This document shows, piece after piece, positions 23,837 to 34,330 of a DNA stretch of 64,000 bases. A program made the translations under genes and the position numbers. Origin of the DNA: Anastrepha obliqua (Eukaryota; Arthropoda; Insecta; Diptera; Tephritidae); contig NC_072895.1 in assembly GCF_027943255.1 (NCBI RefSeq), forward strand, positions 85,376,001-85,440,000. Reading direction: 5' to 3'. Position 1 is the stretch's first letter. Each line of letters starts with the position of its first letter. The notes under the pieces were generated by a model. That model was not told the origin of the DNA, ran no database searches, and worked only from the letters and a program-made list of their open reading frames with translations.

Positions 23837-24409
23837 CTACTTCTATTTCTTTATTCTATCCTATATTTTAACTTCTATTACTTCTCTCCTTTCCTCCTTG
23901 ACTATCTTCCTTTTCATTTTCCAGAGCTTTAAATACTATGTGCTTTTTAGCCTGTGTATTTTAGGAGCTACCAAATCTTTCGGTGCTTCTGGGCTCGACT
24001 TTTCAAATTTAGATTTCAAGAAAATACATCGAAAAAATATGACTGTTCAATTTTCATTTATATGTGTCGGATATTTACATCAACTTTGATTAGTCAACTA
24101 TGACTTAAAATTGCATAAATTGTAATCTATTCTATAGTATATGTAAAACGAATGTTAACTTCATCGTTGACTATAAAGAAGCATTTGAGTGAGCAGCATA
24201 GCTATATGTTTAATTTGTCGACAAAGTCCATAAGTTGGAGGAAAATGGAAAATGACACGTACACAAGCGTCTCTAACAATTTTTTCTCAATGGTACCCAC
24301 TTCCAGCTAACCCGCAGCCTTTACAGGTTCGTGCGCGTTTGTTCGTTTCGGTCGACAACGCAGTGTAACAGAATCACCCCTAAAATAGTCATAATTCAAA
24401 TATGCTTAA
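23837..24409. other. no recognisable gene
   Basis: Probably includes the untranslated 3' part of the LINE. A 63-codon frame at 23898-24089 has no similarity I recognise. Confidence 0.25.
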
Positions 24410-24754
24410 TTAACCCTGCAGCATGATTCAATTATAGAAGGTTAGGTAAGTAATGACAAGGGCGCTTTGACACTCCCTTATTTTAGGGCTGCATTTACGA
24501 AGGATGGGAAAAAGGGAAAAATGTTTTCCCCTTCTTGCCTAAAGGTAGTAAAAAAGTACGTAAAGTAACTAATTAGTCCTGTACTAAGAGAAAAACAAGT
24601 ATATTGGTTATTTAATCTACATTAAAACAAAACGACAGAAAAATTATAGTTTTTTCTTTAAACAAATGTAATATTTATTTAGAATATTTTCGATGTTTAT
24701 CTAACACAAGAGCACACAGAACTATGTGATGTTACTTATGTATGTGTTTTTTTT

Positions 24755-24882
24755 CTGCCGTTCGGAGTCGGCTTGAAACTGTAGGTCCCTCCATTTGTGG
24801 AATAACATCAAGACGCACACCACAAATAGGAGGAAGAGCTCGTGTACGCGCCAATTATATATTTTTATATATATACATATAT
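24755..24882 (+). mobile_element. tRNA-derived SINE, 5'-truncated fragment
   Basis: Starts inside the body at CTGCCGTTCGGAGTCGGC and continues through GGTCCCTCCATTTGTGG, AGACGCACACC and the 3' end GTACGCGCCAATTAT, followed by a TATATA run. The tRNA-like head is absent. It lies within the P-like element, so it inserted there or came with captured sequence. Confidence 0.82.
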
Positions 24883-25083
24883 AAGCTCGCAATAGATTTG
24901 AGTATATTTTGTGGAAGAGAACAAAAAATAATCATAATAAAGGAATTTAATGTGTTTAATTTACTACAATAGTACAAGTCTTTTAATACACCAAAGGTCA
25001 AAATATAAAGCGTTTTTCAGTAAGAGCGCTTCAACTTTTGAACTTTTTTGAATAAAACACAAACGGTTTGACTTTTTTAACTA

Positions 25084-25500
25084 ATTTTTTTTTTTATTAT
25101 CGAGTTTGAACATCTACATTTAAGTATGAAATTCGATTTCTTTTACATGACCACCGCGTGCACGTTTTACGAAGTCAAATCGTTGAACCAAACTTTCGAC
25201 CATTCTTTTGCATAAATCGGCCGAAATTCCAGCAATTTCGCGTTCAATATTGGCTCTGAGCTCACAAATCGTCGCCGGTTTGTTACTGTAGACCAATGAT
25301 TTCACATAACCCTAAAGAAAATAGTCTAGAGGCGTCAAATCACTCGAGCGCGGCGGCCATTCGACCGGTCCATTTCTGGAAATAATGCGCTCATCGAACT
25401 TACTCTTCACCAAATCAATTTCAGCGTGTGATGTGTGGCTTGTGGCCCCGTCCTGTTGAAACCACATGTCGTCTAAGTCCATACCATTCAATTGCGGCCA
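25084..25500 (-). pseudogene. IS630/mariner-like (DUF4817-type) transposase fragment
   Basis: The minus-strand translation contains MWFQQDGATSHTS (second catalytic Asp), EWPPRSSDLTPLDYFL (third catalytic acidic residue) and the C-terminus RGGHVKEIEFHT ending at 25123. One stop replaces the usual W of FLWGYVKS. The 5' half is missing. A terminal-like phrase AGTAAGAGCGCTTC lies just beyond the C-terminus near 25020. It sits within the P-like element and shares only family similarity with the copies at 3881 and 19791. Confidence 0.78.
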
Positions 25501-25559
25501 AAAAATAAAAATTACAAATTTACTAGTTTATAGTTTAAAATTTGTCTACCTTAATATAC

Positions 25560-26155
25560 TTTATTAATATAGACTAAAACTAATACATCGAAAAATTTTA
25601 GATATTGGTAATATAATCCACTTTTAGTAATTGTGATGGTTTGTAAATGTACGTATATCAATACCACGTGTCTCAGTAATGAATCGGAGTGGAAATATGA
25701 GGAATGTGGGTGCACTTGCTCGTATAGGTGTTGGAACGCTGCACTTACTTCTAAAAACCACAATAGTTGGGCCACCTAGCTCTTTAACACACACCTTCCG
25801 CAGCAATTGCTCGTCTGTGAAGTCCTACAAATAAAAACTTTTTATTTATTACAATTTATTAGCAAATATTCTAAAAGAACTTACTAACTGTAGTTTATGT
25901 ATTGTATGTAAGGTGGTATCTGTTATATTTGCAAAAACGCTGCTATAAAAACCTATGAATGAAAAAGTTTGAAAAGAATTTTTACAAATGTCTGATCTGG
26001 ACTTACATGTATGAAAATTCACAAACCGGTGGTTTTCTGCAGCAGAAAGCCGACTCCAAATAATCGACTATCACCATATGTAAGACATAATCGACCTAAA
26101 TAGTGAAAAACGACATTAATTTACAAAATAATTAGCTTTTATTATTATACTTACT
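25560..26155 (-). CDS. predicted small spliced gene of unknown function inside the P-like element
   Basis: On the minus strand a non-coding first exon ends at 26155 (donor GTAAGT). Exon 2 runs 26095-26007 with ATG at 26077 and donor GTAAGT. Exon 3 runs 25942-25885 using acceptor TAG at 25945-25943 and donor GTAAGT. The last exon runs from 25824 (acceptor TTTGTAG) to the TAA at 25626-25624. A poly(A) signal AATAAA follows at 25565-25560. Coding lengths of 71, 58 and 201 nt join into one open frame of 109 codons. The protein starts MVIVDYLESAFCC, contains LLRKVCVKELGGPTIVVFR and ends NHHNY; I recognise no domain, signal peptide or membrane span. An upstream alternative acceptor at 25952 would hit a stop at once, so the frame depends on the chosen acceptor. 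It may be a transposon gene or captured host sequence. Confidence 0.5.
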
Positions 26156-26759
26156 TGAATGTTTACAAACAGATAAAAGATTTTCAACGAATAATAACAA
26201 AGCAAAGCGTCAAAGTGGAAACGGTGTTGCCGACCAAATAATTTGCACCAAAAGTTTAGTTTTTACTACAATTCAAAAATTTTTTTGTGAAATAGGTACT
26301 TTTTTTTGTAAAGAAGCAACACGTTTTCAAATAAGGGAGCCGATATGTCAAGAGGGAGCGAGAAAGCTGTTTACTTACCTAACCTTCTATAATTGAATCA
26401 TGACCCTGCAGTAGTCGCGCGGTCTACATATGTAATCCACCATTGCTAAATTTTAAATTTCTTGAAAATCGTGCATCGATTTCATCGGAGATTTTTGCTA
26501 TTTGTAACTAACAAATTGAGAGTCACTCTCAGTTTTCCGCTGTTAATTGTCGCATTCAGTTGTGTCGCTAGAGGTTCGTGAAATTCATGGTCTACGTATG
26601 TATGCCGCGCGACCGATTACGTAAGTATTTTAAATTAGGTTTTATGCTAATAGCTAGTTATACTTTGTAAATAAAAGTGGACTTTTGGCATAATTTTTCA
26701 TTTTACAATTTTGTGGAACTTTTCTTATAATATTTACATATGTATGCTACTCTGCTGAA

Positions 26760-27502
26760 ATGACTTTGGACGAACAACTCTTGTCCTTCAGAGGGCGTTG
26801 TTCTTTTCGGCAGTATATTCCAAATAAACCTGCTAAGTATGGACTGAAAGTTTTTGCACTTGTAGATGTTCATTACCCATACACCTATAACTTAGAAATT
26901 TACGCCGGCCAACAACCCGAAGGTCCATTTCGGTTAAGCGACGAGAGATTTGATATCGTGATGAGAATGGTGCAACCAATTTTGAATAGACATATCATAT
27001 TACTATGGACAATTGGTTTTCCTCTCTGAAAATAGCAAAGCAATGATTTGATAATGGAATTACAATGGTTGTTACCGTTCGAAAAGATACAAGAGAAGTT
27101 CCCCGGGAATTTAGAATTGCCTCTAACAATATGCTCCTCAAAATCAGTCACCTCAATGCTCTCAACGCATTATGCATTTACACTGCAAACAGTAACTATG
27201 AATCTGTCAAAAGGCGTGATTTTCTCATAGACTTAGCCTTGTCTTGGATGAAACCACTGGCTCACCAAAGATTAACAGTTACCACGCTACCTAGAACACT
27301 GACATTTAAAATAAAAGACTTCTTGGATCTTCCACAAGTTGTAAGTCATCAAGGTCCAACGCACAATAACTACGTCGGTCGTTGCTACGACTTTGGAAGG
27401 GCCCGTAATAAAAGCACCCGTAAAGTGTGTAACGTTTGCAATAAATTCATTTGTCCTGATCATTCCAAGACTGTATGTTCGTCATGTTTCGAAAACAATT
27501 AA
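26760..27502 (+). pseudogene. piggyBac-like transposase remnant (element 2)
   Basis: The frame 26760-27029 begins MTLDEQLLSFRGRCSFRQYI and continues NKPAKYGLKVFALVDVHYPY, the conserved core of piggyBac-derived proteins. After a frameshift the frame 27065-27502 gives the end of the transposase and a C-terminal zinc-binding tail (KVCNVCNKFICPDHSKTVC, then SSCFENN), the Cys-rich domain typical of piggyBac transposases. The intervening region with part of the catalytic core is deleted or frameshifted. It ends with TAA at 27500-27502. Confidence 0.82.
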
Positions 27503-27798
27503 AACATCTCAATTATCTTCTGGTTATTTTATATATATTTTATACTTTTGTGAAGTATCTTAATTTTTTGTTAAAAAATGAAGTTTTGGTTTTTATTTAT
27601 TTTATGTAAGAACAGAAAGTTTATTTATGTTATTTTTGATTAATATTAATAAATTAAACAATAACAAGAATATTTAAAACAAAAGCAATGGAAGAATTAA
27701 ATATTTATCTTTTGTATTTTTAATTTTAAAATGGATTACATATGTAGACCGCGCGACCAATTACGTCAGTTTCAGGGGCGCGACTACTGTAGGGTTAA

Positions 27799-28384
27799 AG
27801 TCATAGCTTCCTTTCAAATAAAAAGTGAAATTTGAAGGAATAATAATATGCGCATTAAAATGTTAAAGAAACACGCCACTAAACATTAAATCAAAAATTT
27901 GTTTCGATGTTTTTAGACCACATTCTAAATTTTTTTTTTAATTATTACTGTGGTTATTAAGCTGCATTGTCTGTAATTTTTATTAAGATTCGTCTGACGG
28001 CATCGGAGCTATTAAATAAAAAAAAATAAACGCTTCCTAGATCCTTTTTGATTTTGAAGTGACCCATTACTTCGCAAATTTTCAAAAAAAAAAAAACAAA
28101 AACACATCGAGACACTACCAGTATTTTGTTTACTTTCACGGCCTTATAGCCTTACCCTGCATGGAAAAAATATGCCTCTCTAATCTGTGTAGCCACTAAG
28201 AAAATTTGTGTTTTCCTGCTTCCTTTGTGCCTTAAGTAGATATGTAAATTAAATTTGTTGTTTTTGCAACTTTTTTTTAACATACTCAATGCCACTCATT
28301 ACACAACATATTCAATATTCCGTTAGGTACGGTAATTTTCAATGAGATTTATTTTTTCGCTTTTCAAATAGAAACTTCACTCAC
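27799..28384. other. start of intron following the exon at 28385-29096
   Basis: This A+T-rich stretch follows the splice donor GTGAGT (28384 downward on the minus strand) and is presumed intronic for that gene. No further exon could be recognised; the rest of the gene may lie to the left of the window or among the transposons. Confidence 0.3.
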
Positions 28385-29096
28385 CTTTACTTCCTTTGAG
28401 AATGCTGTTGATATTTCCATTGCCGTTGCCGTTATTGCTGCCGATGCTGCCACCATTGCTGTTATTGTTGTTATGATTGTGATTGCCCTGACTGTTGGAC
28501 GCTGACAATTGGTGATTGTTGATTGACGCTGATGGCATGGCACTGCCCAGGTGTGCAAGCGCCGATAGTGATGGCGGTGGTGGTGATGCAACATCCTCAC
28601 GGGATGCATGTAGTGTTGTCATTGACTTTTTGCCACCACCACCACCAACACTTGCGATATTGCTATTGTTGTTACTGTGATTGCCATTGCCTCCAATGTT
28701 TCCGTTGGCAATATTTAAATTTGAATTTCCGTTAAATGTGGCTAAACTAGCTGCAACTGTGCTCGTAGCTGTTGCTGCTCCCGCCCCATCTGCACATATT
28801 GTTGCAGGTGCCAGGGACGGCAATGCATTGCCTAAGGCGTTTGGGCCTGATTGCGGCGCCGGCGGATGATGATAATGATGGTTCAACGCGCCACCGGTGT
28901 TTGTTGTGTCTGTTATCGTTGTTGTCGCTGCCGCTGTCGCTATTATTGCACCAGCAGCATCCACGTCGCCCTGCCCACTGCCAACGGAATTCGTTGTCGC
29001 TGTTGCTGTTGTCGTTTCTGTTACCGCCGCCGTTGCCATCATAGCAGCTGTGGCTGTGACTGGAGCTTGTGAATTTTTTGCCGCCAATGTAGGCAT
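28385..29096 (-). CDS. 5' coding exon of an unidentified host gene (low-complexity N-terminus)
   Basis: An open frame on the minus strand starts with ATG at 29096 (MPTLAAKNSQAP) and stays open for 237 codons to a strong donor, AAG|GTGAGT at 28385/28384. Composition is typical of an unstructured fly N-terminus: Ala/Thr-rich at residues 1-60, His/Pro near 75, then Asn/Gly/Ser-rich runs, a GGGGG stretch near 150, and polyglutamine is absent. SMTTLHASREDVASPPPPSL (about 157-176) and NSILKGSKG at the end look more constrained. The base composition is far more GC-rich than the neighbouring transposons. No signal peptide or membrane segment is seen. The gene identity is unknown to me; downstream exons are not visible. 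Confidence 0.6.
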
Positions 29097-29959
29097 TTTC
29101 TGGGTATTCGCCAGTCGAATTGTCGTTCGTTGTTTTTGTTGGTCTTGCCCGTTCTTGTGTTGTAATTATTTTATTCTATTATGCTTTAATGAGATTTCTT
29201 TCTAATCTGTTTAATTACATTGCTTTAACAGAGAAAACAGCAACATTTTGCGGATCTTGTTTGTGTTTACAGTTTGACGTTCGCGAAGCGAGTTTCCTGT
29301 TTTTTTACGCTTTCACACGCGACCTTACGCTTATCTACTACTCGCAATTTTCTTACACACAGTTTCAACGCTCAGAGTACCCTATCTGCGTTCCTAATCG
29401 GACGCTTCTTTGCATTATGTATAAAAATAGACACCGGTACGAGGAAATCTACTATGACGGAATGCTTAATTTTCTTCGTTCCCAAAGCTGAAATTTGCAT
29501 TTTTGTATATTTGTATTTCGTGTTGGGGGAACCTTTACTCACACAACATAGTAATTTTGGTTATTCATATGTTTCTGTTTTCTTGTGGAGTTAAGTATCA
29601 TCATTATCACATCACCACATTAATGCACCGATTTATTTATTCTTATTTACTTTACTCAAAACATTCAAAATTAGTCTGCGCTTTTTAAAAATAAACTGTA
29701 AATAAAAGTAAAAATTAAACATATTAAAATAATTTACCATTTTCTAAAAACATATTTGAAAGCTATAAGGTTCTGAAAACTACAATATATCGTTAAAGTC
29801 TACAATTTCAATAATAATTCAATAGATGCGGCTTACATGCAAAACCCGGCATAAAACGAAAGCCATTCAATTACACTGTACAACATAAAAACTAAAAAGG
29901 TTCCGATAATAGCTTCTCGTAATGGGGCAAAATATATTTACGAGTATACCTGTGTCAAT
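29097..29959. other. presumed 5' UTR/promoter side of the exon at 28385-29096
   Basis: Lies upstream of the minus-strand ATG at 29096. Frames on the plus strand here are the complement of this region and show no family motif. No TATA box or initiator could be assigned with confidence. Confidence 0.25.
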
Positions 29960-30216
29960 TTCCAAACTCATTGCGGTGTTCACTGGTCACTGGGTGATCG
30001 ATACTCATGCGGAGACGATTGGAATTCCGTATAACCCTTATTGCAGAAGCTGTTGGGATCCTGCATAGAAAGAGACTGTTGAGCACTTTCTCTGCAAATG
30101 TCCGGCTGTGGAGGCTAGGCGCTTGGGATTCCTTTCCTTTGAGGATGGCTTGAGAAAATTCTCCAGCCTAGATCCTTTTCCTCTCCTCCACTACATCAAC
30201 AGCACTGGATGGCTGT
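29960..30216 (+). pseudogene. LINE C-terminal tail fragment
   Basis: Plus-strand translation gives TGHWVIDTHAETIGIPYNPY, then CRSCWDP and, after a stop, ETVEHFLCKCPAVEARRLGF and a final LLHYINSTGWL before the stop near 30216. This is the C-x2-C...H-x4-C tail that follows RNase H in several LINEs; the RNase H domain is missing. Confidence 0.72.
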
Positions 30217-30299
30217 AGATGGTTTTCGCCTCCCTAAATTTTTTCGTGGCCCACATTATGGTATCAAAACGGCACGTAAGTGATACTTGAAGTGTACCT

Positions 30300-31745
30300 G
30301 TGGTACTCTTGCAATCTAACTTACCATACCTGTATCGGTGTTTTGAAAGTACCGACGATGACGAGGTGAGAATAGCAATAGCGCGGCTAAAGAACAACAA
30401 AGCCGTGGGAGCCGACGGACTGCCGGCTGAGCTATTCAAACTCGGCGGCGGGGAGCTGGTAAAGTGCATGCACCAGCTCCTATTCAAAATATGGTCCGAT
30501 GAAATCATGCCTGCCGATTGGAATTTACTTGTGTGCTCTGCTCAATCCGCAAGAAGGGTGATACTGAAATCTGTGCCAATTACCGCGGAATTAGTCTTCT
30601 AAATATCGCCTATAAGGTATTAGCGAGCGAGTGAAATGCAGAAGCCCATCATCAACCAACTGATTGGACTTTATCAGTGTGGCTTTAGAACTAGAAAATC
30701 CATCATCTATCAGATATTCACAATACGCCAAGGCTTGGAAGAGATCTATGAAAGGAGAATCGACTCACACCATCTTTTAGTCGATTTCAAAGCCTCAGCC
30801 TTTTTGTAATGCAATTAAGTTATTTACTAAGGAACAAACTTATCGTCTTTTGTCAAATTAGATATCTTACTATTTTTCTCCTATTTTTTCATTATTTATT
30901 TTATTAATTGTTTGCCAGTACGAAAAGAAGTTGCCTATTTTTTATAAGAGCGTACAATTGTTGGCGTATGGCGATGATATCGATATCATCGGCCTTAACA
31001 ACCGCGCTGTTAGTTCTGCCTTCTCCAAACTGGATAAAGAGGCAAAGCGAATGGGTCTGGTGGTGAACGAGAACAAAACGAGGTACCTCCTGTCTTCAAA
31101 CAAACAGTCGACGCACTCGCGTATCGGCACCCACGTCACTGTTGACAGTTATAATTTCGAGGTTGTAAAAGACTTCGTGTATTTAGGAACCAGCATTAAC
31201 ACCGATAACAATGTCAGCCTTGAAATCCAACGCAGAATCTCTCTTGCCAACAAGTGCTACTTTGGACTAAGTAGGCAAATGAGTAGTAAAGTCCTCTCTC
31301 TACGAACAAAACTAAAACTTTACAAGGGTCTCAGCATGCCCGTCCTAACATATGACGCGGAAGCTTGGACGATGAAAACGTCCGATGCGACCTACCTTAG
31401 AGTTTTTGAGAGAAAGATTCTAAGGTAGATTTTTGGACCTTTGCACGTTGGTGACGGCGAGTGTCGTAGGTGATCGAACGATGAGTTGTATAAGCTTTAC
31501 GACGACATAGACATGGCGCAGCGAAAAAAGATCCATCGGCCACGCTGGCTAGGTCATGTCGTCGGAATGGATACAAACGCTCCGGCTCTGAAAGTATTCG
31601 ATGTGGTACCAGTTGGTGGTAACAGAGGAAGAGGAAGGCCTCCTCTACGTTGGAAAGATCAGGTGGAGAAGGACTTGGCTTCACTTGGTGTTTTCAATTG
31701 GCGCCGGTTATTACGAGAAAGAAACGTCTCGTGCGCTTTGTAAAA
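30300..31745 (+). pseudogene. LINE reverse-transcriptase copy with internal deletion
   Basis: Frame 30300-30602 carries the start of the RT domain: EVRIAIARLKNNKAVGADGL and PAELFKLGG. RT block 2 follows near 30650-30790 (YQCGFRTRKSIIYQIFTIRQ). A non-matching stretch at about 30795-30930 replaces the first catalytic block. Frame 30931-31428 resumes with LLAYGDDIDIIGL, keeping both aspartates of the YxDD box, then MGLVVNENKTRYLLSS and DFVYLGTSIN. After a stop at about 31428 the C-terminus (PRWLGHVVGMDTNAPALKVF, WKDQVEKDLASLGVFNWRRL) ends at 31742. Related pieces are at 9120-10130 and 43612-44820. Confidence 0.85.
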
Positions 31746-32089
31746 CTCGGCGTATAAGCAGTTATCTCGCCAGTCAAAAAGAAGAAGGTTAGGTAGTGCT
31801 GGAATTGAAGATATTATTTTATATGATTCATAATGCGCGTCTTCGCGAGTAGAAGAAAAAAATACTGGTTACAATGTGGCGCAAAATCATCACCTTTCGA
31901 AAGCTTTCACCCTATCGGAAGCTTTATAAATTTTGCAAATGTCATTCGTATGTCAATCATATTTGACACTTGTGAACTAGACAGCTGCAGTATAAATACC
32001 ATCATTCGAAATAATTTTTTTATTTTATTAAAAGTAGTCAAAGACAAAATCGCATGATTACTTTTACATATGCCACCTTTTATGCGCCA
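31746..32089. other. no recognisable gene
   Basis: Probably the 3' untranslated part of the LINE followed by unassigned sequence; the 74-codon frame at 31833-32057 has no recognised similarity. Confidence 0.25.
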
Positions 32090-32303
32090 CCTTGTACATA
32101 TACATTCACATCCGTTGTTGGCTGGTTTGGCGGTATTCCTAGTCCAATTTTGGAGTGCGTCTTTTTGTTTTTCCACAAATGTAGCACCTACAGAATTATA
32201 CCACTTCCAAGAAGCAGTAGGGTTTTTTATGAAGAGCTTTGTCATGGTAAAAATACAATCGGAGATTTGCCATTGCCTGCCCAAGGACGACTATTAGAGG
32301 GTT
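32090..32303 (-). mobile_element. old, degraded SINE relic
   Basis: Read on the minus strand, phrases corresponding to the SINE body can be followed: the GGCAATGGCAAATCTCCGA segment near 32265, the GAAAAAGCTC equivalent and the CCACAAATG block near 32170. Similarity is clearly lower than in the neighbouring copy at 32363-32685, so this is an older insertion. The head and tail are not recognisable. Confidence 0.5.
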
Positions 32304-32362
32304 GTTGTGTTGATATATAGCACACAAATATTGGACACAAAAAACTTGTATAAGTTTTTTAA

Positions 32363-32685
32363 TATATATATATATAATTGGCGCGTACACCCTTTTTGGG
32401 GGTTTGGCCGAGCTCCTCCTCCTATTTCTGGTGTGCGTTTTGATGTTGTTCCACAAATGGAGGGACCTACAGTTTCAAGCTGACTCCGAACGGCAGATAT
32501 TTGTATGAGGAGCTTTTTCATGGCAGAAATACACTCGGAGGTTTGTCATTGCCTGCCGGGGGGCGACCGCTATTAGAAAAATGTTTTTATTAATTTTGGT
32601 TTCACCGAGATTCGAACCAACGTTCTCTCTGTGAATTCCGAATGGTGATCACGCACCAACCCATTCAGCTACGGCGGCCGCCGTA
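32363..32685 (-). mobile_element. tRNA-derived SINE, full-length copy
   Basis: Minus orientation: the head with A box (TAGCTGAATGGGTTGG) at about 32660-32680 and B box (GGTTCGAATCTCGG) near 32610; the body follows with CTCCGAGTGTATTTCTGCC, and the 3' end GTACGCGCCAATTAT lies next to a TA-rich run at 32363. The head directly abuts the mariner at 32689 across a TA dinucleotide. Confidence 0.88.
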
Positions 32686-32688
32686 ATA

Positions 32689-33858
32689 CAACTGTCAAAA
32701 AAGTACCGAGAATTGTTCAATAAAACGCAAAATAATTCTTTAATCATCAAAATTTATTTTGTCGCCTTCAAAATAGGCTTCACTCGAAGCAGAAACCATA
32801 TGCCAACGATTAGTCCACTCATCAAAGCACCTTTTAAGCGCGTTTGAAGAGATCTTCTTCAGCTCCTTCAGCGAATTCTCCTTAATGGCCTCTATCGACT
32901 GAAAGCAGCGTCGTCAGAGTGGCAATTTAAGTTTTGGGAAAAGGAAAAAGTCACAAGAGGCTAAATGGTTGTTCGATGATATTTGTCGAGTTTTTGTTAA
33001 AAAAAAGTGTTCACAATATGAGCCTTGTGAGACGGTGCGTTATCATGGTGCAAGATTCATGAGTTTTCTTTCCACAAATTGGGCCGTTTCCTACACGCAT
33101 TCTCTCTCAAGCGTCGCATAACTTCCATTTAATATTCTTTATTTACCGTAGAACCATTTGGAACGAATTCCGATGGCACAACACCATGACCATCAAACGA
33201 GTAGCATGACATTCGTTTTTGACCGAATTTGACGTGGTTTTTTGGGTTTCGTCTCATATGGATAGCGCTATTCAGCCGCCTGTTAATTGATTTGCATGTC
33301 AAACTCATATAGCCACGTCTTATCACCTGTTATGATGCGCTGAATAAACGTTGGGTCCGAATTTACTTGCACAATCATGCCTTCAGCCACCTTCTTCCGA
33401 TGAATTTTTTGAAAGAAATTCAACTCTCTTGGAACGAGTCAAGCAGCCACGCGTCTTGGCGTTTCATGCCCAATTGATAATTGTAAAATGTAGCGAATTG
33501 ATTCGTGAGACACGCTAAGGTCACAAAGACTTATATCACTCGTAGACCCGTGTTTTTGATAAAGCACACTCGCCATAGGCTTTCTGGAACATTTCAATGG
33601 CACACGAAATCCCGTTTAAAACACAAAATTTAAGACAAAATCTTTGTTCGATATTTTTATATATAGTGAAAATCGAAGAGTATACCTGCGGTTGACTGAT
33701 ATAATTAAATGCCAAAAATATGCTAATTGACAGATCACGCACAAACTCTGCAACACTATAGAGGACAGTTGCACCAACATTCCAGCAAGAGAAATTTGGA
33801 CATGTGTATAACGCGCGGTTTTTAAATGCACAATTCCTGATATTTTTTTGACAGAATG
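32689..33858 (-). mobile_element. mariner element, near full length, decayed (family M4)
   Basis: Imperfect inverted ends (CAACTGTCAAAAAAGTACCG left; CATTCTGTCAAAAAAATATC reading in from the right) are flanked by TA at 32687-32688 and 33859-33860. Minus-strand transposase blocks in order are: SVSHESIRYILQ (HTH), PRELNFFQK, IITGDKTWLYEFD (first catalytic block, near 33310), VKFGQKRMSCYSFDGHGVVP, PNGSTVNKEY, LHHDNAPSHKAH (second), SCDFFLFPKLKLPL (third) and ending YFEGDKINFDD near 32755. A stop after NKEY, a deletion before the third block and further frameshifts inactivate it. Confidence 0.85.
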
Positions 33859-34002
33859 TATGCCAAAGCTCAAAATTCAATCTAAACGACGGAAATACAA
33901 TAAGTCAAAACGAAAAATTTGTCTAAGAGTTTCATTTCATTAGTGCGTGCATTAAAAAAATTATGTTGGTAAAATTTCAATACATATATGTAGTATAATA
34001 AA

Positions 34003-34330
34003 AGTACAGTCTGTGTAATAGAAGCGTGGCTGGCAAAATTCAAACTTGGAGCTGTTATAAAAAATTGTAAATACTGCCAAATAGGCGTATTCTTTTCGCA
34101 GTACGCATTGTGCAATTCTTTTAGTCTTGTGAGAAATTTAGAAAGCGTGCGTTGTTTTTACAAAATGAGTTCCGCGTATGAAAAATTAATTGATGCAGTG
34201 TTCCCACGTACACACCTTAAAGGTCCAAAAATGTCACGTGCATCTGCAATAAAATATTTGAAAAAATCCAAAGTTCCATATTTTTTAAAGCCACCTGAGT
34301 CCGTAGCTGAAAATGTATATTCATAAACTT
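34003..34330 (+). mobile_element. Tc1-like element, 5' end fragment
   Basis: Starts with the terminal sequence CAGTCTGTGTAATAGAAGCG shared with 17641-18734, followed by the leader and the start of the transposase (MSSAYEKLIDAVFPR, GPKMSRASAIKYLKKSK). It then departs into unrelated sequence after about 34290, so only the first part of the element is present. Confidence 0.72.

Larger units (their letters stand above)
24422..26402 (-). mobile_element. P-like transposable element carrying a spliced gene, nested in piggyBac-like element 2
   Basis: The two ends are perfect 32 bp inverted repeats starting CATGATTCAATTATAGAAGG. The direct repeat ACCCTGCAG (9 bp; 8 bp if one A is ignored) abuts both ends at 24413-24421 and 26403-26411. 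The first bases resemble the D. melanogaster P-element terminus CATGATGAAATAACATAAGG as I recall it; about 15 of the first 21 positions agree. P elements duplicate 8 bp and Mutator-like elements about 9 bp, so the superfamily is not settled. The interior contains a SINE fragment (24755-24882), a foreign transposase fragment (25084-25500) and a spliced gene (25624-26155) transcribed inward from the right terminus. No P transposase domain was recognised. Confidence 0.82.
24414..27794 (+). mobile_element. piggyBac-like element 2, interrupted by a nested P-like element
   Basis: TTAA flanks both ends (24410-24413 and 27795-27798). The right end is the reverse complement of CCCTACAGTAGTCGCGC and the left end begins CCCTGCAG, is broken after 8 bp by the nested element at 24422-26402, and resumes as AGTAGTCGCGCGGTCTAC at 26410. 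Without the insertion the element would be about 1.39 kb. Longer subterminal repeats (GTAGACCGCGCGACC and its complement) lie near 26420 and 27742. It carries an internally deleted transposase (26760-27502). Confidence 0.85.

Noticed and set aside
28772..29205. Plus-strand frames rich in Val, Leu and Ser opposite the low-complexity exon
   Set aside because: They are complements of triplet-repeat-like sequence; the minus frame has the ATG, length and donor.
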